Positions 24,141 to 36,900 of a DNA stretch of 64,000 nucleotides are shown here, one piece after another. Source of the stretch: Chrysoperla carnea (Eukaryota; Arthropoda; Insecta; Neuroptera; Chrysopidae). The position numbers were made by a program, and so were the translations under genes. The notes under the pieces are model-generated. The model worked only from the letters and a program-made list of their open reading frames with translations, did not search any database and had not been told where the DNA came from. Numbering within the stretch: the first letter of the stretch is position 1; each line of letters begins with the position of its first letter. Where the stretch lies: NCBI RefSeq assembly GCF_905475395.1, contig NC_058342.1:34864140-34928139 (forward strand), read 5' to 3'.

Positions 24141-25148
24141 ATATGAGGAAATTAAACAGTTCAAATCTGTAGGAAAATCGAATATGATGGTCGGCAAAAT
24201 GATGATTTTTTTTCTTGTTAAGACACTGATGTCGTAGGTCCGTCTCTTTTTATTCTTTAAAAGTTTCAAATTGAATTGGTTTTGACAATTTTGTTTTAAT
24301 TTTGGATTTTAGAGAACGTAGAGGTCCTTTTTTTACTGGTACAGAATCCTAATTTGTTGCTTCCAATCACTTTATAGTATGTCTTTGAAAAAAGACACAT
24401 AACAAAAAAAAAAAGAAAGAAGTGATTTTCACAAAACGACTTATAACTTTTCCAATTGCTGTCAATGTCAGTAAAGTTGAATTACACAATTAGGCAAAAG
24501 AAATGAACAAAGTTAAAACAAGATATATAAATTGGTGGTGCCCGTCTTTTCTGATAACTCATAGCTCCTAGTTGCCTGCTCTCTGTGATACTAACACTCT
24601 TATTTTGAACGTCATCAGTTTAAGATTTACCTCAAAACATTTAATATATATGATAATTTGATTTTCTTAAATTTTTTACTCTTTTATTCACTTTTAATTT
24701 TCACAACTTTTACTTTTCTTCGTTTTTTTTCTTTTAAATATTATTGACAATAAAAATAACAAAAAAGATTTTTATTAAAGGAAAGAAATGGAGTCCCACA
24801 TTTGGATGCGCGAAACATCCTCATTATAATACCATAAGATACCCTGACATCTATTAGTGGTTTTGTTAATAATTTAAGATTGTAGGTATTGGAGCCTGTC
24901 AACTCGATGATCTTTTTGGGCTCAGAAATCATTTTGAAGTCAAGTATCTTAACAGAGCGAGCATTATTTGAAATAAGTGGATAAGTAAAAAGCTACGTAG
25001 CTTAGGTCTAGACCACTACTACCCGGAAAGGTTTTGAAAATGAGAAAAAATCTGAGAGGTGACAGCTTTAATCGAGTATACGACACAAATGACAGGATTT
25101 TCTGAATATATTTTTTTAAGCCTCCGGCGACGCATATGTATAAAATAC
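24141..25148. other. no gene recognised
   Basis: AT-rich spacer with no supported exon or element boundaries. Confidence 0.4.
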
Positions 25149-25430
25149 TAGCTGACCCACGCAACTCGTCCGTTCAGCAAATCAGGCGGATCACAGTTGT
25201 CTTTATAAATTATAGCCTATGTGTTATTCTCATGTATAAGCTATATTATTGTAAAATTTCATTAAAATCCATTCAGTAGTTTACAAAATCGTTCATCGAA
25301 GTCGGCGGGTAATTGCTAGAATCTTTATAAATTATAGCCTATATTTCACCCTGACGTATGAGCTACATGATTGTAAAGTTTCATTAAAATCCATGAGTAG
25401 TTTTCGAAATCATCCATTTCGTATTATATC
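25149..25430 (+). repeat. interspersed repeat with TAGCTGACCC start and TATAGCCTAT core
   Basis: ACTAGCTGACCCACGCAACT opens the block. TTATAAATTATAGCCTAT occurs twice about 125 bp apart with AATTTCATTAAAATCCAT following each. Repeats starting TAGCTGACCC with TATAGCCTAT cores are common in arthropod genomes; I do not assign a class. Confidence 0.55.
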
Positions 25431-26191
25431 GTTAAGTTATAACATGATTCACTATCAAAATTGAAAATACATACTTTTTCAATTTGTACCCCCACTACCG
25501 TGCTCATACATCCTTAAGGATAAATAAAACTTTAGTATGTAAAAAAAAGAACAACTTGTTTAAAGACTTAGAACTTTCTATGAACTTTCTATTGTCATTT
25601 TATACAAATTTCACTGGAAATAATTTTTAATAGTTAAACGAACGACATATGTCAATATTTATAAACAAGTAATCACCAGAGTATTGGCATCAATGGAAAG
25701 TCTCTAAGTAGTGCTACTTGTTCAATAGCTTTCACATTTAATTTATACTAGAGTTTTCCAACTTTTCATTTTATTACCACGACTGTCACTGCTATAATTT
25801 TCAGATGAAATATATTGTTTAGTTTCTTTAGTTTGCTAATATAAAGCCGCCAAAAATTTATTTCGGAAAAATACACACGCTTTCTTGTCAAAAACTTAAA
25901 TTACATTTTAAACCTTTTTTAAACTGTCAAAAACGCGGGCATCCAATTTGATGACGTAATATCGGTATCACTATACGAAATAACACAAATAAGTTTGATA
26001 GATATATTCATAGACATTTGATTATAATAAATATAAATACTTATTATCGATGGATAAATTATGCCCAGCTGTCTACACTGAACTAATTGATGGTCTATGA
26101 CTCATACCGATATGACATCACAGCAGAGCTAATATTTCCTTCATTGATGTAATAAACTTTGTTGATAACCAAGTTTGTCTTTTATTTCCAG
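25431..26191. other. intron sequence upstream of the first visible PlexA exon
   Basis: There is no repeat of note. The stretch ends in the acceptor TTTATTTCCAG immediately before the exon at 26,192. The preceding Sema exons were not found in this window. Confidence 0.5.
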
Positions 26192-27954
26192 GTTGTTGTC
26201 GAAGATTCAGATTCAGCTTTGGAGTATGGTGATACAATTGTGGATGAAGGTTCACCTGTAAACGCCGATCTTAATTTCGATATACATTCAATGTATTTAT
26301 ATGTTATGACCGAGAAAAAGGTATGGAAAATTTTTGATAAAAAATATTGGACAACGCATATTCAACTAATTCATAATTTTCTTTGAAGGTTTCAAAAGTT
26401 AAAGTACAAGAATGCAGTGTTTACAAGAGTTGTTGGGATTGTTTAGGTGCTAAGGATCCATATTGTGGATGGTGTTCATTAGAAAACAAGTTAGTATACC
26501 CCCCCCCCACCCCGTTTAGAGATTATCTCTCAATCAGAAGCGTATCTAATTCTCTCTTATCTGGAAACAAGATTGAATTTTACAAAATTAAACCAAACAT
26601 TGCGTATAATGTGGAGAATACAAATAAAAATTTAAACTCCTTAATAGTTTTGTATCCGTCACTGGCACTGATCTAATTATTCGAAAGCTAAAGGAATATT
26701 CTGCAATTAAAACTTTTCAAACTCACTTTAAAATAATTCACAAAACAAACTCCTTGAATAAATTGAATTGAGTCCAGAGGCTCATTCCTTAAATACTAGG
26801 CTATTTCCGTGATGTGGGTATTACTTACTGAGTAAATTAGGGCACACGAGTGACGGACGATTGACGAGTACAAGAACTCCCTGATAGAATGAACAAGCAG
26901 GTAAAATAATCCTCAATATATTGTGTTTAATCTCGAATTCTAATATAAAGTCAGTCATACTGATATTTAATATTGTCCTGATATGAAACCAAAGCAAGTA
27001 ATACACTATTCATAAAGCAGAAATATATAGTAAACAGAGGTATACATATACAGAGTGTAACAAAACGTCGTGTCAAACAATTGACTGAGTTAATTGTTGA
27101 CATATCATGTATAGACAGTTTTGGTTACGTAATCGTTTATTTTTTTACGGCATGTAAGTAAAGAAAGATATCCACTCTTAGATATCCACACACACACAAC
27201 TGATATTCCCATATAAATACATACTATAAAATTTGCACCCTCGTGGGTAAACAGTGTTGTTTACAAAAAAATATTTCAAACAAAAGTTGTTTATTTTTTT
27301 ATAAGGAACATTTTCTAAATTTAAACTTTTGTTCTATCTCTAACGGTTTACAAGATGGATCGTACGGGCTCAAAACCCATCTGACCCATATTGCTCATTT
27401 ACGAACTTGGCCGCACTTTTTACGTCCTGAACATGCTGTAAAAATTTCAGCTTGATATCTTTTTGTGTTTTTGAGTCACCTATCTAAACAAGAGTGCAAG
27501 ATGTACTTCATCCTTTTCTTAATTCAACCGTCTTCGAAAAATCTGTCAGTTCTCGTACCAAAAATAAATATCCAATCGATTAATTATTAAATCATTTTGA
27601 TAAACATGACAGAATATATATATGACACCACTTTTTGTAACACTCTGTACATACATTATAGAGAGCACAGTAGACAACACAGAAACTCGTCCTGGAGAAT
27701 TGATACGCTTTACTTGAAATGAGAAATCATAAAGTAATATTCAAACTTAATTATTATATAAGTTATTACTTTTGGGATTATCCAAAATTAATATAATATT
27801 TTGTTGTGTGTTATCATTACATAGATGTAGTCTACGTTCTGATTGTCAAGATGCTGCGAAGGATCCATTGTATTGGATCAGTTACAAGAGTGGTCGTTGT
27901 ACGACCATTACAACAGTCACCCCAAATCAACTTCAACGGACAACTGCACGCACA
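26192..27954 (+). CDS. PlexA: PlexA exons: end of Sema and PSI1
   Basis: Three exons. The first (26192-26320, 43 codons) ends the Sema propeller with EGSPV and [11 protein letters not shown]. The second (26389-26489) and third (27825-27954) encode PSI1, with the cysteine pattern C-YKSC-DC-DPYCGWC-KC. The second ends in AA and the third starts with A, which rebuilds a Lys codon. A poly-C tract follows the second donor, and a 597 bp mariner-like element lies in the intron between the second and third exons. Confidence 0.93.
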
Positions 27955-30900
27955 GTAAGTTTTCAAATCAACAATTTCTTTTTTTTTTTTTAGTAAATTG
28001 ATTTTTTCTTCCTACAATTTTTCATTTTTTAACCCAAAGTGTAGTCCATCCATCCCTCAAAAAAGTTGATGGGCACGGTACAGTACCCGAAAGTCGGTCA
28101 AATGTGAATCGGAGTATGAACTTGCTCATGATCGATACAGTGCATTCCTACAAAGGAGATGTTTACAAAATATATGACGCCCTGGCCAAGATTTTGTACA
28201 GTGGATTTGTAAATTAACAAACCTGTAAAATGTTAGTTTGCTCGCTCATCACAGTGTCACATTTAGACTCTAAACTACTGAACTAATTTTGATGAAATTT
28301 TTACAACTTCAAATTAAATTAAACGCCAGTTTACATTAAATAATTTTAGTTAGGTTATTTACTTAAATAACAAATTCAAGCTTTCGTTTTTTTTCGCGAA
28401 AGCGTTGATAATATCATCAATTTCCAGATGTTTAAGTCAAGCCCGAATAATCTTTCTTGTCCCATATGGAGACACGCAATCAAGATTTTACTCCGTGAAG
28501 TATAGAAAAGGATCTCTCTGCGGTAGCTACGCTGGCCCGAAAAGTTACGCTACAAATCTTGGTCACATTCTTCAATGAGATGAGCTACCGACTCTGGTAT
28601 GGCGAAATTATTTTCATATTCTGTTTTCCATTTAGCCATCCAAAGTCATGGCCAGGAAAACTAAACAATATGGACCGCTATTGTCTATTTTTTTTCCACT
28701 TTAACGTCCATTTGAAATAGCAGAATCTCTCAAATTCCAACGTCCAATTGGTCCAATTGGTGGCCATCAAATTCAAAAAGGTTTGAGGTTAATGAATGCC
28801 TGTGGACCCAGTAGCAATGCCACGTCAATTAATGGCAGCCATTACTGGATTAGATCATTTTGTCTCTCAGTAGATTTTACTTGAATTCTCATCACCTCAA
28901 TATTGCTTACTCCGTGCAATTAGAGCTTGTCAAATGGAAGCCATAAATGTCCTAATGTGTGAGCTTACTAATCGGCCATTTTACTGCTGCTGTCAGTATT
29001 ATCCGCAACTATTGTCTTCAAGTGGTTTACCCAATAATGCCCAGGACAAACGTCAGATGTCAGCATAAAAAAAAGAAATCGTTAAATTTCTGAACTGAAA
29101 GGAAGTCATCAAATAGAAAAATCCAAATAAAATAAAAACAACTTTGTTGATGATATTCAGACAAAAAAATAAAAATATTCGTTTGTGTCATAGATCATTT
29201 TAAAATGAGTCACATCTGACATCTGTATGTATGACTTGCACTAAGAATAAATTTTTTAAAAACATTAACCTATTCTATGATAGAACATGGACAACTTGGG
29301 TATTAAGTATTAAAGGGTTAAATAAAAACTTGGATATTATTTTTATGACAAACTATTTTACAGATATAAATTTCATGTTTATCACATGTTATGTGCAACT
29401 TGTTCGTATTTCTTCATCTTGCAATTCTAAGAATAACAAATATATAATAGCATCTTGCAAATTTTTGACATAAACGTTTCACTCACAAGTGTATCACATT
29501 GGAAGGTCCATATACTTAGCACCTCCATAACAAGTTTACTTTTTGAAGATGTCAATTCATATTTAATGGTCTTAAGCGGTTGGTTTTTCTAACTCAAAAT
29601 CCATTCTAAACTAAATCGTTAACACAATAATCTATTAATAAAATGGATGGCAAATCAATCAGATTAGATAAGATTTGGGTTAGAAGTAAGTTTTAGAAAA
29701 TCTTTCGTACTGGGATCAGTTTGATCTCTTGTACTCCCTTTGATTTAAAGGTACCCCAGAAGCTCTACAGCTTTAATAAAGTTTATGATATTCCTGGGCG
29801 AGACTTCATTTATTTCACTTGAGTAGGATATCAATAAAATCTGCAGAGACGTTTCCTGTGGGATTGATTCATGCATTTGCTAATTAGGGTTGCCACCTTA
29901 TAATTCCGGGGGGTCGGCAGATAAGTCAGCTTCTATATGTGCTTCAAGTAATTTAAATTATTGTTGCTATCGAGAGTCGGAATGGACTACATAATATTGA
30001 GAGTCTCCCAATCAAACCTGGAGAGGTGGCAATACTAATACTAATTGAGTATACAATAGCCAGTGATAGGGAATCAACCAACCATGAAAATCGAATAAAA
30101 CTGTGAAATACCAGAAGATATACCTGCCAAATGCCTAATAATCTTTTGGAAAACGGGGAGTGTTTTTTCAATTTTAAAGTTTTCAAGACTTTTAACAAGA
30201 AATATTTTGACATATTTAAAATAAATATGCCACCTCCGAGCACACTGGAATTTGATAGCCCTGATAAAAAAAGTCTGCTTGAATTCTGATTCAAATTTCC
30301 AATTGAATCCGATTGAATTTCAATTCAATCCAATAGTACTCATTATGAAATTTCCAATTTGATCCCATTCATGGATTGCAACCAATTCGAAATTTCCGAT
30401 TAGTTCTATGGGATTGAATCGAAATTTTTTTTCCAACTAAACAAGATTCATTTCAATTAAACTTCGATTCAAAACTTTAATTGGTTTCAATTGGAATGAA
30501 TCGGAATGAATCGAATTCATCAAATTTTCGATTCATGAATCGGATTTTTTTATCAGGGAGGTATGGTTATTATGTGCTTTTTGCACCACTTTTTAGGAAA
30601 TCAGGAAAAATAATTTTGAGAGGTCATTTGCTCTAATAATTGACAACTCTCCAGACTTGTTCAGATAACTCCAGAAATCTCCCGACTTCCGATATTAAAA
30701 TAAATTCTCCAGAGCTTAGTAAATCAAGAAACTTGATTATTTGTATCAAATTCAAATAAATTGGACTTATCTCCTGACTTCTTTAATTGTTTCCCGACTT
30801 TCTGGTAGTCTGAGGTGGGAAAACTATCTACTGTACAATCTTGTTAAGAATGGGGGGTGCTAAATAAACGATTCGTTTAAACATGTACATAGTTATTTGA

Positions 30901-33900
30901 CAAGAGTAGAAAATTTATTTTTATTACTTGTAGAATACCTACGTCTCCGACAATAATACTCGTAAACTACTTTATTCTATGTTATTCAAATTTTACGATA
31001 CAATTATTACAACCAAAAGTATTTTCCTTTTGCTTGGAGAGAGCAAAAATTTTCCATATATGATCCTTTTAAATACATAATCATTAGGGACCATGTGGAT
31101 GCCTTGTTTCTGTTATTTCTACTTTTATCTTATAAAAATTTCATAAATTATTACTCGGGGTCTAAAAACATTATTTCATTTATACCAAGGATTTCACTGT
31201 AATAACATTTTTAGGTTACAAGTTCGAATCACACGAGTTACAGTTAAACTTGTACTTGACTGAAATTAATTAGATTAGATTGATTTATCGGAATCCTTGA
31301 AAAAAGGCAACAGTACCAAAAAAAATTGTTTTTGTTTTAATTAGGGTAATTAAGATGGGTTGACGATTGAAGGAATATTTATCGAAATACCGCCATAAAT
31401 CAATCCGAAATCTCGAGGTTTTAGGCGATACCTAAGTAAACACTCATCCAATCGTTAAATTAATGTGGTTTTTTGTATTTTTTATGTCAAAATTACTTTA
31501 TAAACTGAGTTTTATCGAAATCGAAAACATAAATTTTTTTTCGATTTCTTGCAATTTTTTTGGAAAAAATCGAAAAATTTACAAAAAAAAATTTGTTTCA
31601 GAATTGGATAAAACACAGTTTATAAGGTAATTTTGACCCGAAAAACACAAAAATCGAATCCATTCTCCGATTGAATGGATAGCTTTCGAGATATACTGTT
31701 TTCGGAAACAATTTTAGGCGATATCTTGAAAATGATACATCCAATCGTGGAATCAATGCGATTTTTGTATTTTTCGGGTCAAATTAACCTTATAAACTAA
31801 GTTTTATCGAAATCGGAAACATACATTTTTTTTCGATTTTTTGCAATTTTCTTAAGGGGTACCCCTTCAAAAAAATCGAAAATTTCGCAAAAATTTTTTT
31901 GTTTCAGAATTGGATAAAACTCAGTTTCTAAGACAATTTTGACCCCAAAATTACAAAAATCGGGTTAATTTTATGATTGGAAAAGTGGTTTTTGAGTTAT
32001 CGTATGAAATCGGAGCAATTCCGACAATATCTCAAAAACTATTATGCCATTCGTCAAATGCACCCGATTTTTGTATTTTTTGGGTCAAAATTACCTTATA
32101 AACTGAGTTTTATCGATTTCTGAAACAAAAAAAATTTTGCGAATTTTTCGATTTTTTCGAAGGGGTACCCCTTAAGAAAATTGCTAAAAATCGAGAAAAA
32201 TATTTTATTTTTGATTTCGATAAAACTCGGTATATAATGTTATTTTGACCCAAAAAATACAAAAATCGCGTTTATTTCACGATTAAACGAATATTTTCCA
32301 AGATAACGCACAAAAAATCCTAACAGTCAGCATATTTTGAAGCGATTTCAGGCAATATCATATAAACTAGACATTTGATTGTAAAATAAACTGGATTTTT
32401 TAGTTTTTTGGGACGTAATTACCCTATTTAAAAAACGGTACGAATTTTCCGTAAAAATCATTTTATAAGACAAATAAGGACTCTCCAAAAACCACAAATA
32501 CAACAAAATCCTTCAATGAAAGTATATTTTGTCCGACAACTGTGATTGTACCGTTGATTTTCGAACAAAAAGATGATTTCATTTAGTTTTCCGAGGTATA
32601 AATTATTGTTTGTAAAATTTGATCAAAAAATTAAACAACGATAGAATTGTTATTGGTAAAATTGGAAAACATTTTAGTTAGAAAATAGTTTAGGTAAATA
32701 AAAGGTATTTGATGTAACTAGTGAGGTTTAATGCTCACCCTTCTTTGAAACCTCAACGAACCTCAGCTCCTATACATGTGTACCATAGTACCATAAATAA
32801 ACCTGAATCTATTATCATGTTCGTATCATTCAATAAACAACATTCTATGTAAACAAAATAAAGGTTTACAGTATTAAGACTCAAATTCACTTCACCGAAT
32901 ATTATCAATACGTCCAGTTTAAATCTTAATTAAATAGGCAATCGTAAACCATCGATGTTTATATCAAACTTAGATATCTAACATTATTATAACAACATTG
33001 AAGACAACGTTCAATTAAAATCGTTTGATGTCACTATTGGTACAGGAAGTGATTCATATTTTGAATATCATGTTTTCTTTTAATTACTAGAAAATAAAAA
33101 GGGTTAGGTTAGGTTAGGTTATATTGGCTGTCAGCGAAGGATACACTTAGGCTATAGAGCCCATCCGTTAGTTTGAATAAATCCCGATCAGACAAATTTT
33201 ATCGGGGAAAAATTATCATTTTAGGAACAAATATTCCTGTGGGACTCATATAGATCATAATGGTTATTAAGGACCCCCTATAGACTGACGTCATTGCAAA
33301 ATAACTTTTATTAAGGATTGCATTCTTGACAAAAAAGTTTTTAAAGCAGACGTTTTGTTCCCATGTGGCTCACAGCAGAAAAGTCAACGTCATGTGACGT
33401 TATGATTACGGTCCCAAAACACAGATGGCATTTACATTAATTGAGTTAACTGAGTATTCCAAAGTAGCATCTTTTTCTCTACAGTAAAAGATGTTACAAA
33501 AATCGGTAATTAGGCAACTTGTATGACGTAAATATTTGTCAAATAATCGAAAACTATTATACATGTATTACGTATACGCAATTCAAGTTGCCTATTTACA
33601 TTCCATGAGGTTTTAACAAAATGTGAGCGGAGGTTTTAACAAAATGTGAGCGGTTTATTATATAATAGAGAATGTTTCTAACTTTTAAGAGATACATCGA
33701 TGATTTCAATAAATAAATTAAATTTGTAACGAAGAGTAGGTATAGAAGGAATAAATGAATGATTATATTACGTAATATGATGTTAGTTTTAGTGTCCTGT
33801 CCTGAGTCCTGTTCGTTCATCATCACACTTATCTTTTGTAACTATTTTTGAACTTTTCATTTTACTAATCTAGTCAAAATCCTTTTAAAATAAAACCACA

Positions 33901-36900
33901 TGTCTGCAAATACAAATCATACAAGTCAATGTAGGTACAACTTCTCCTTTTTCATATGTACTTTTGTACCAGTGGCGTAACAATTAGATGGCGAAATTTA
34001 ACTCTTCCTTGTTGAAAGCGAAAGTTATTTAAAAAAAATTTCGAAATATAAAAAATAATTGAAATAAAAAAATATTTGAATCAAATTTAAATTTCATGAA
34101 TATTCCCTATTATAGTTTTGAGATGAAAGGTCAATAGAGCCATCTAGTAGATTGCAGGAAAAATATGTTCTACTCACGTGTGTACTGAGGGAAAGGCAGA
34201 TCAGAACAGCTGCCCCCTCCCTATTGGAACTGGATTTACCTTTGACTAATTACTGGCTATTTTCCTGTTTATGCTAAAACACAATTAGCCTTTTTCCTCT
34301 GAAGATTAAAAAAAGATCCGCTAGATGGCAACACTAGGAGGGGGGTACAAATATATCCTGCCATCTAGAGGATCTTTTTTTAATCTTCAGAGGAAAAAGG
34401 CTAATTAAATTTAATAAAATTTAAGAATAAAAATTATGTTTTGTCCCTCTCTAGAGCTAAAAGTAAGCTTTTCTCCCCTCGGGCAAAAGCTGTATACGCC
34501 CGTGGTTCTGCCTTCTAAGCCTAGTGAAGCGACAAACTGAGTAAATTTTTATTTTGTTTTAAAATTTATGAAAATTTTTTTTGTGAAAATAATAATAATT
34601 TCAGGTGAAAATTATTTCTAACATTTTATTTTATGGGTAAAAACCTCTACATTTTTATGGAAAAATATTATTTTTCGAACTAATAATTTCACTGTTATTA
34701 CATATATATTTATATTTTTTTACCAGAAAAAAAAAACAGTAAATATAAACAGCTTGAAAAAATCAATTTACTAAGTGAAAACATTCATTTTCTATATTGC
34801 AATTATATTAAGTAAAATTTTCATTGTAATAATTTGTATTTTTTTTTTCTTCGTCTTTAAAAAAAAAGTCATCGTAAAAAAAAAGTTATAAAAAGTTTTC
34901 TAATCGATGTAATAGACTAGTCATTAGCAGAAAATAAACAATTTCTATGATGTAATCTGATACTTTAAAATACAGAGTGTCCCGAAACAATCACACTCGG
35001 AGAAAATAAAATTCTAACAAGAAACATTCAACATTCTGTACTATGAATGAAATATGGCTTCGCTACTTAAGAGAATAAATACTCCCTTAAAATTTAACAG
35101 TTATTTTTACTTCTGTCATATAAACATTTCCTAATGACTGGTCTACAAGTTTTCGAACCGATTTTCACAAAATTATGTTTTTTTTATTACAGTTGGAATT
35201 AGTTATTGAAAATTTGCCAACATTATCCGGTCAATTTTTATGCGCCTTCACTGCCTTGGATAAAACACTGCTAACAAACGCAACAAGAAAACCATATGGT
35301 GTGAATTGCACAACACCTAGGACCGATTTATTGCCATCGATCCCACCTGGACAACGTAAGGATCACAAAATTAAAATTTAATCTTTTAGAAAACTAATTT
35401 GTTTGTTTGAAATCTTTCTAGATCATTTTACTGCCAAATTAAGTGTACGAATGACATCGGGACCAGATTTCGTTGCCACCAATTTTACTTTTTTCGATTG
35501 CAACACTTATAGTTCCTGTACTCGTTGTGTTTCGTCCTCATTTCCATGCGATTGGTGTGTCGATGGACATCGATGTACTCATGATACCGCTGAAAATTGT
35601 CGAAATGATATCTTGGTTACAGGAGTAAGCGTAAGTAGACTTTAATCTTAATCCAAAATTGCCTCACCAGGAGATATAAAACGTTTTTTTAATTTACAGA
35701 GAATTGGACCAAGTTATCGATCAGGTCCAGCATTTTGTCCAACAATTAATGCAACTCTTGGTCGCTCGGAAATTCTTGTTGCATCTGGTATTAAAAAATC
35801 AATTCGAGTCAAAGTTCATATCATCGGGCAATTTATCGTTCAAACACGTTTCGTTTGCCAATTTAATATTGAAGGTCGAGTGACCAGCGTGAACGCACAA
35901 TATCGTGGCGATACAATTAACTGTGATCCCATGGAATTTTCATATACATCACGTGCCCCAAATATCACAGCAACATTTGCGGTAATTTGGGGTGGCTCAA
36001 AGCCCTTAGATAATCCAGATAATGTTCATGTGGTCATTTATCGATGTCGAGAAATGGCTGATAATTGTGGAATGTGTTTGGCCTTAGCAGAGAAATACGG
36101 CTGTGGATGGTGCCAAAGTTCTGATCGTTGTGAAGTTAAAGAACAGTGTGAAAGAGGCTCTGCGGTTTGGTTGAATCGAAACGAAACATGTCCGAATCCA
36201 GAAGTGTACTCGTTTAGTCCACAGTTAGGTCCTTGGGAAGGTGGTACAAATATAACCATTGAAGGTATCAACTTGGGTAAAAACTTTAAGGATATTTACA
36301 ATGGAGTTAGTATCGCTGGGATCAATTGTGAGCCTTACGAACAGCTTTACGTGAAAACAAAACAAATCGTCTGCAAAGTCGATGGTCCGGGAACAAACGA
36401 ACTTCGTGGTGGACCTGTAGTTGTTCGAGTTGAAGATTATCGTGGAGAATCCAAGCAACATTTTCTATTCGTTGATCCAGTGATTGAAGGTATAAGTCCT
36501 AAAAATGGTCCAAAATCAGGTGGAACCATGCTTCGAATAACTGGAAAATATATGAATGCTGGTAGCAATATTCAAGCATTTATTGATGGCTTACCTTGTA
36601 AAATTATTTCGGCGGAAAAACATGAAGCACTGTGTATTACAAGTGCATCAGAAACTCAACGCACGGGAAAACTGCACATGAAATTCGATGCAGGAGATCG
36701 ATTTTTCGATAAGGAAATGTTTGAATATGTGGAAGATCCAACAATTGAAACAGCTGAATCTGGTGTTGCAGGACATCAAAAGTTCCCGAAAGGTATCCCA
36801 GCTGGTGGAATTAAAATCACTGTAACTGGAAAAAATTTGGCTTATATTCAAAATCCACAAATGTATGTTTACTACGAGCAGAAAATGTTTGTGAGCGTAA

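Noticed and set aside
33973..34495. Another hAT element with CAGTGGCGTAAC and CCACGGGCGTA ends
   Set aside because: The two ends match at too few positions and there is no 8 bp duplication at the flanks.
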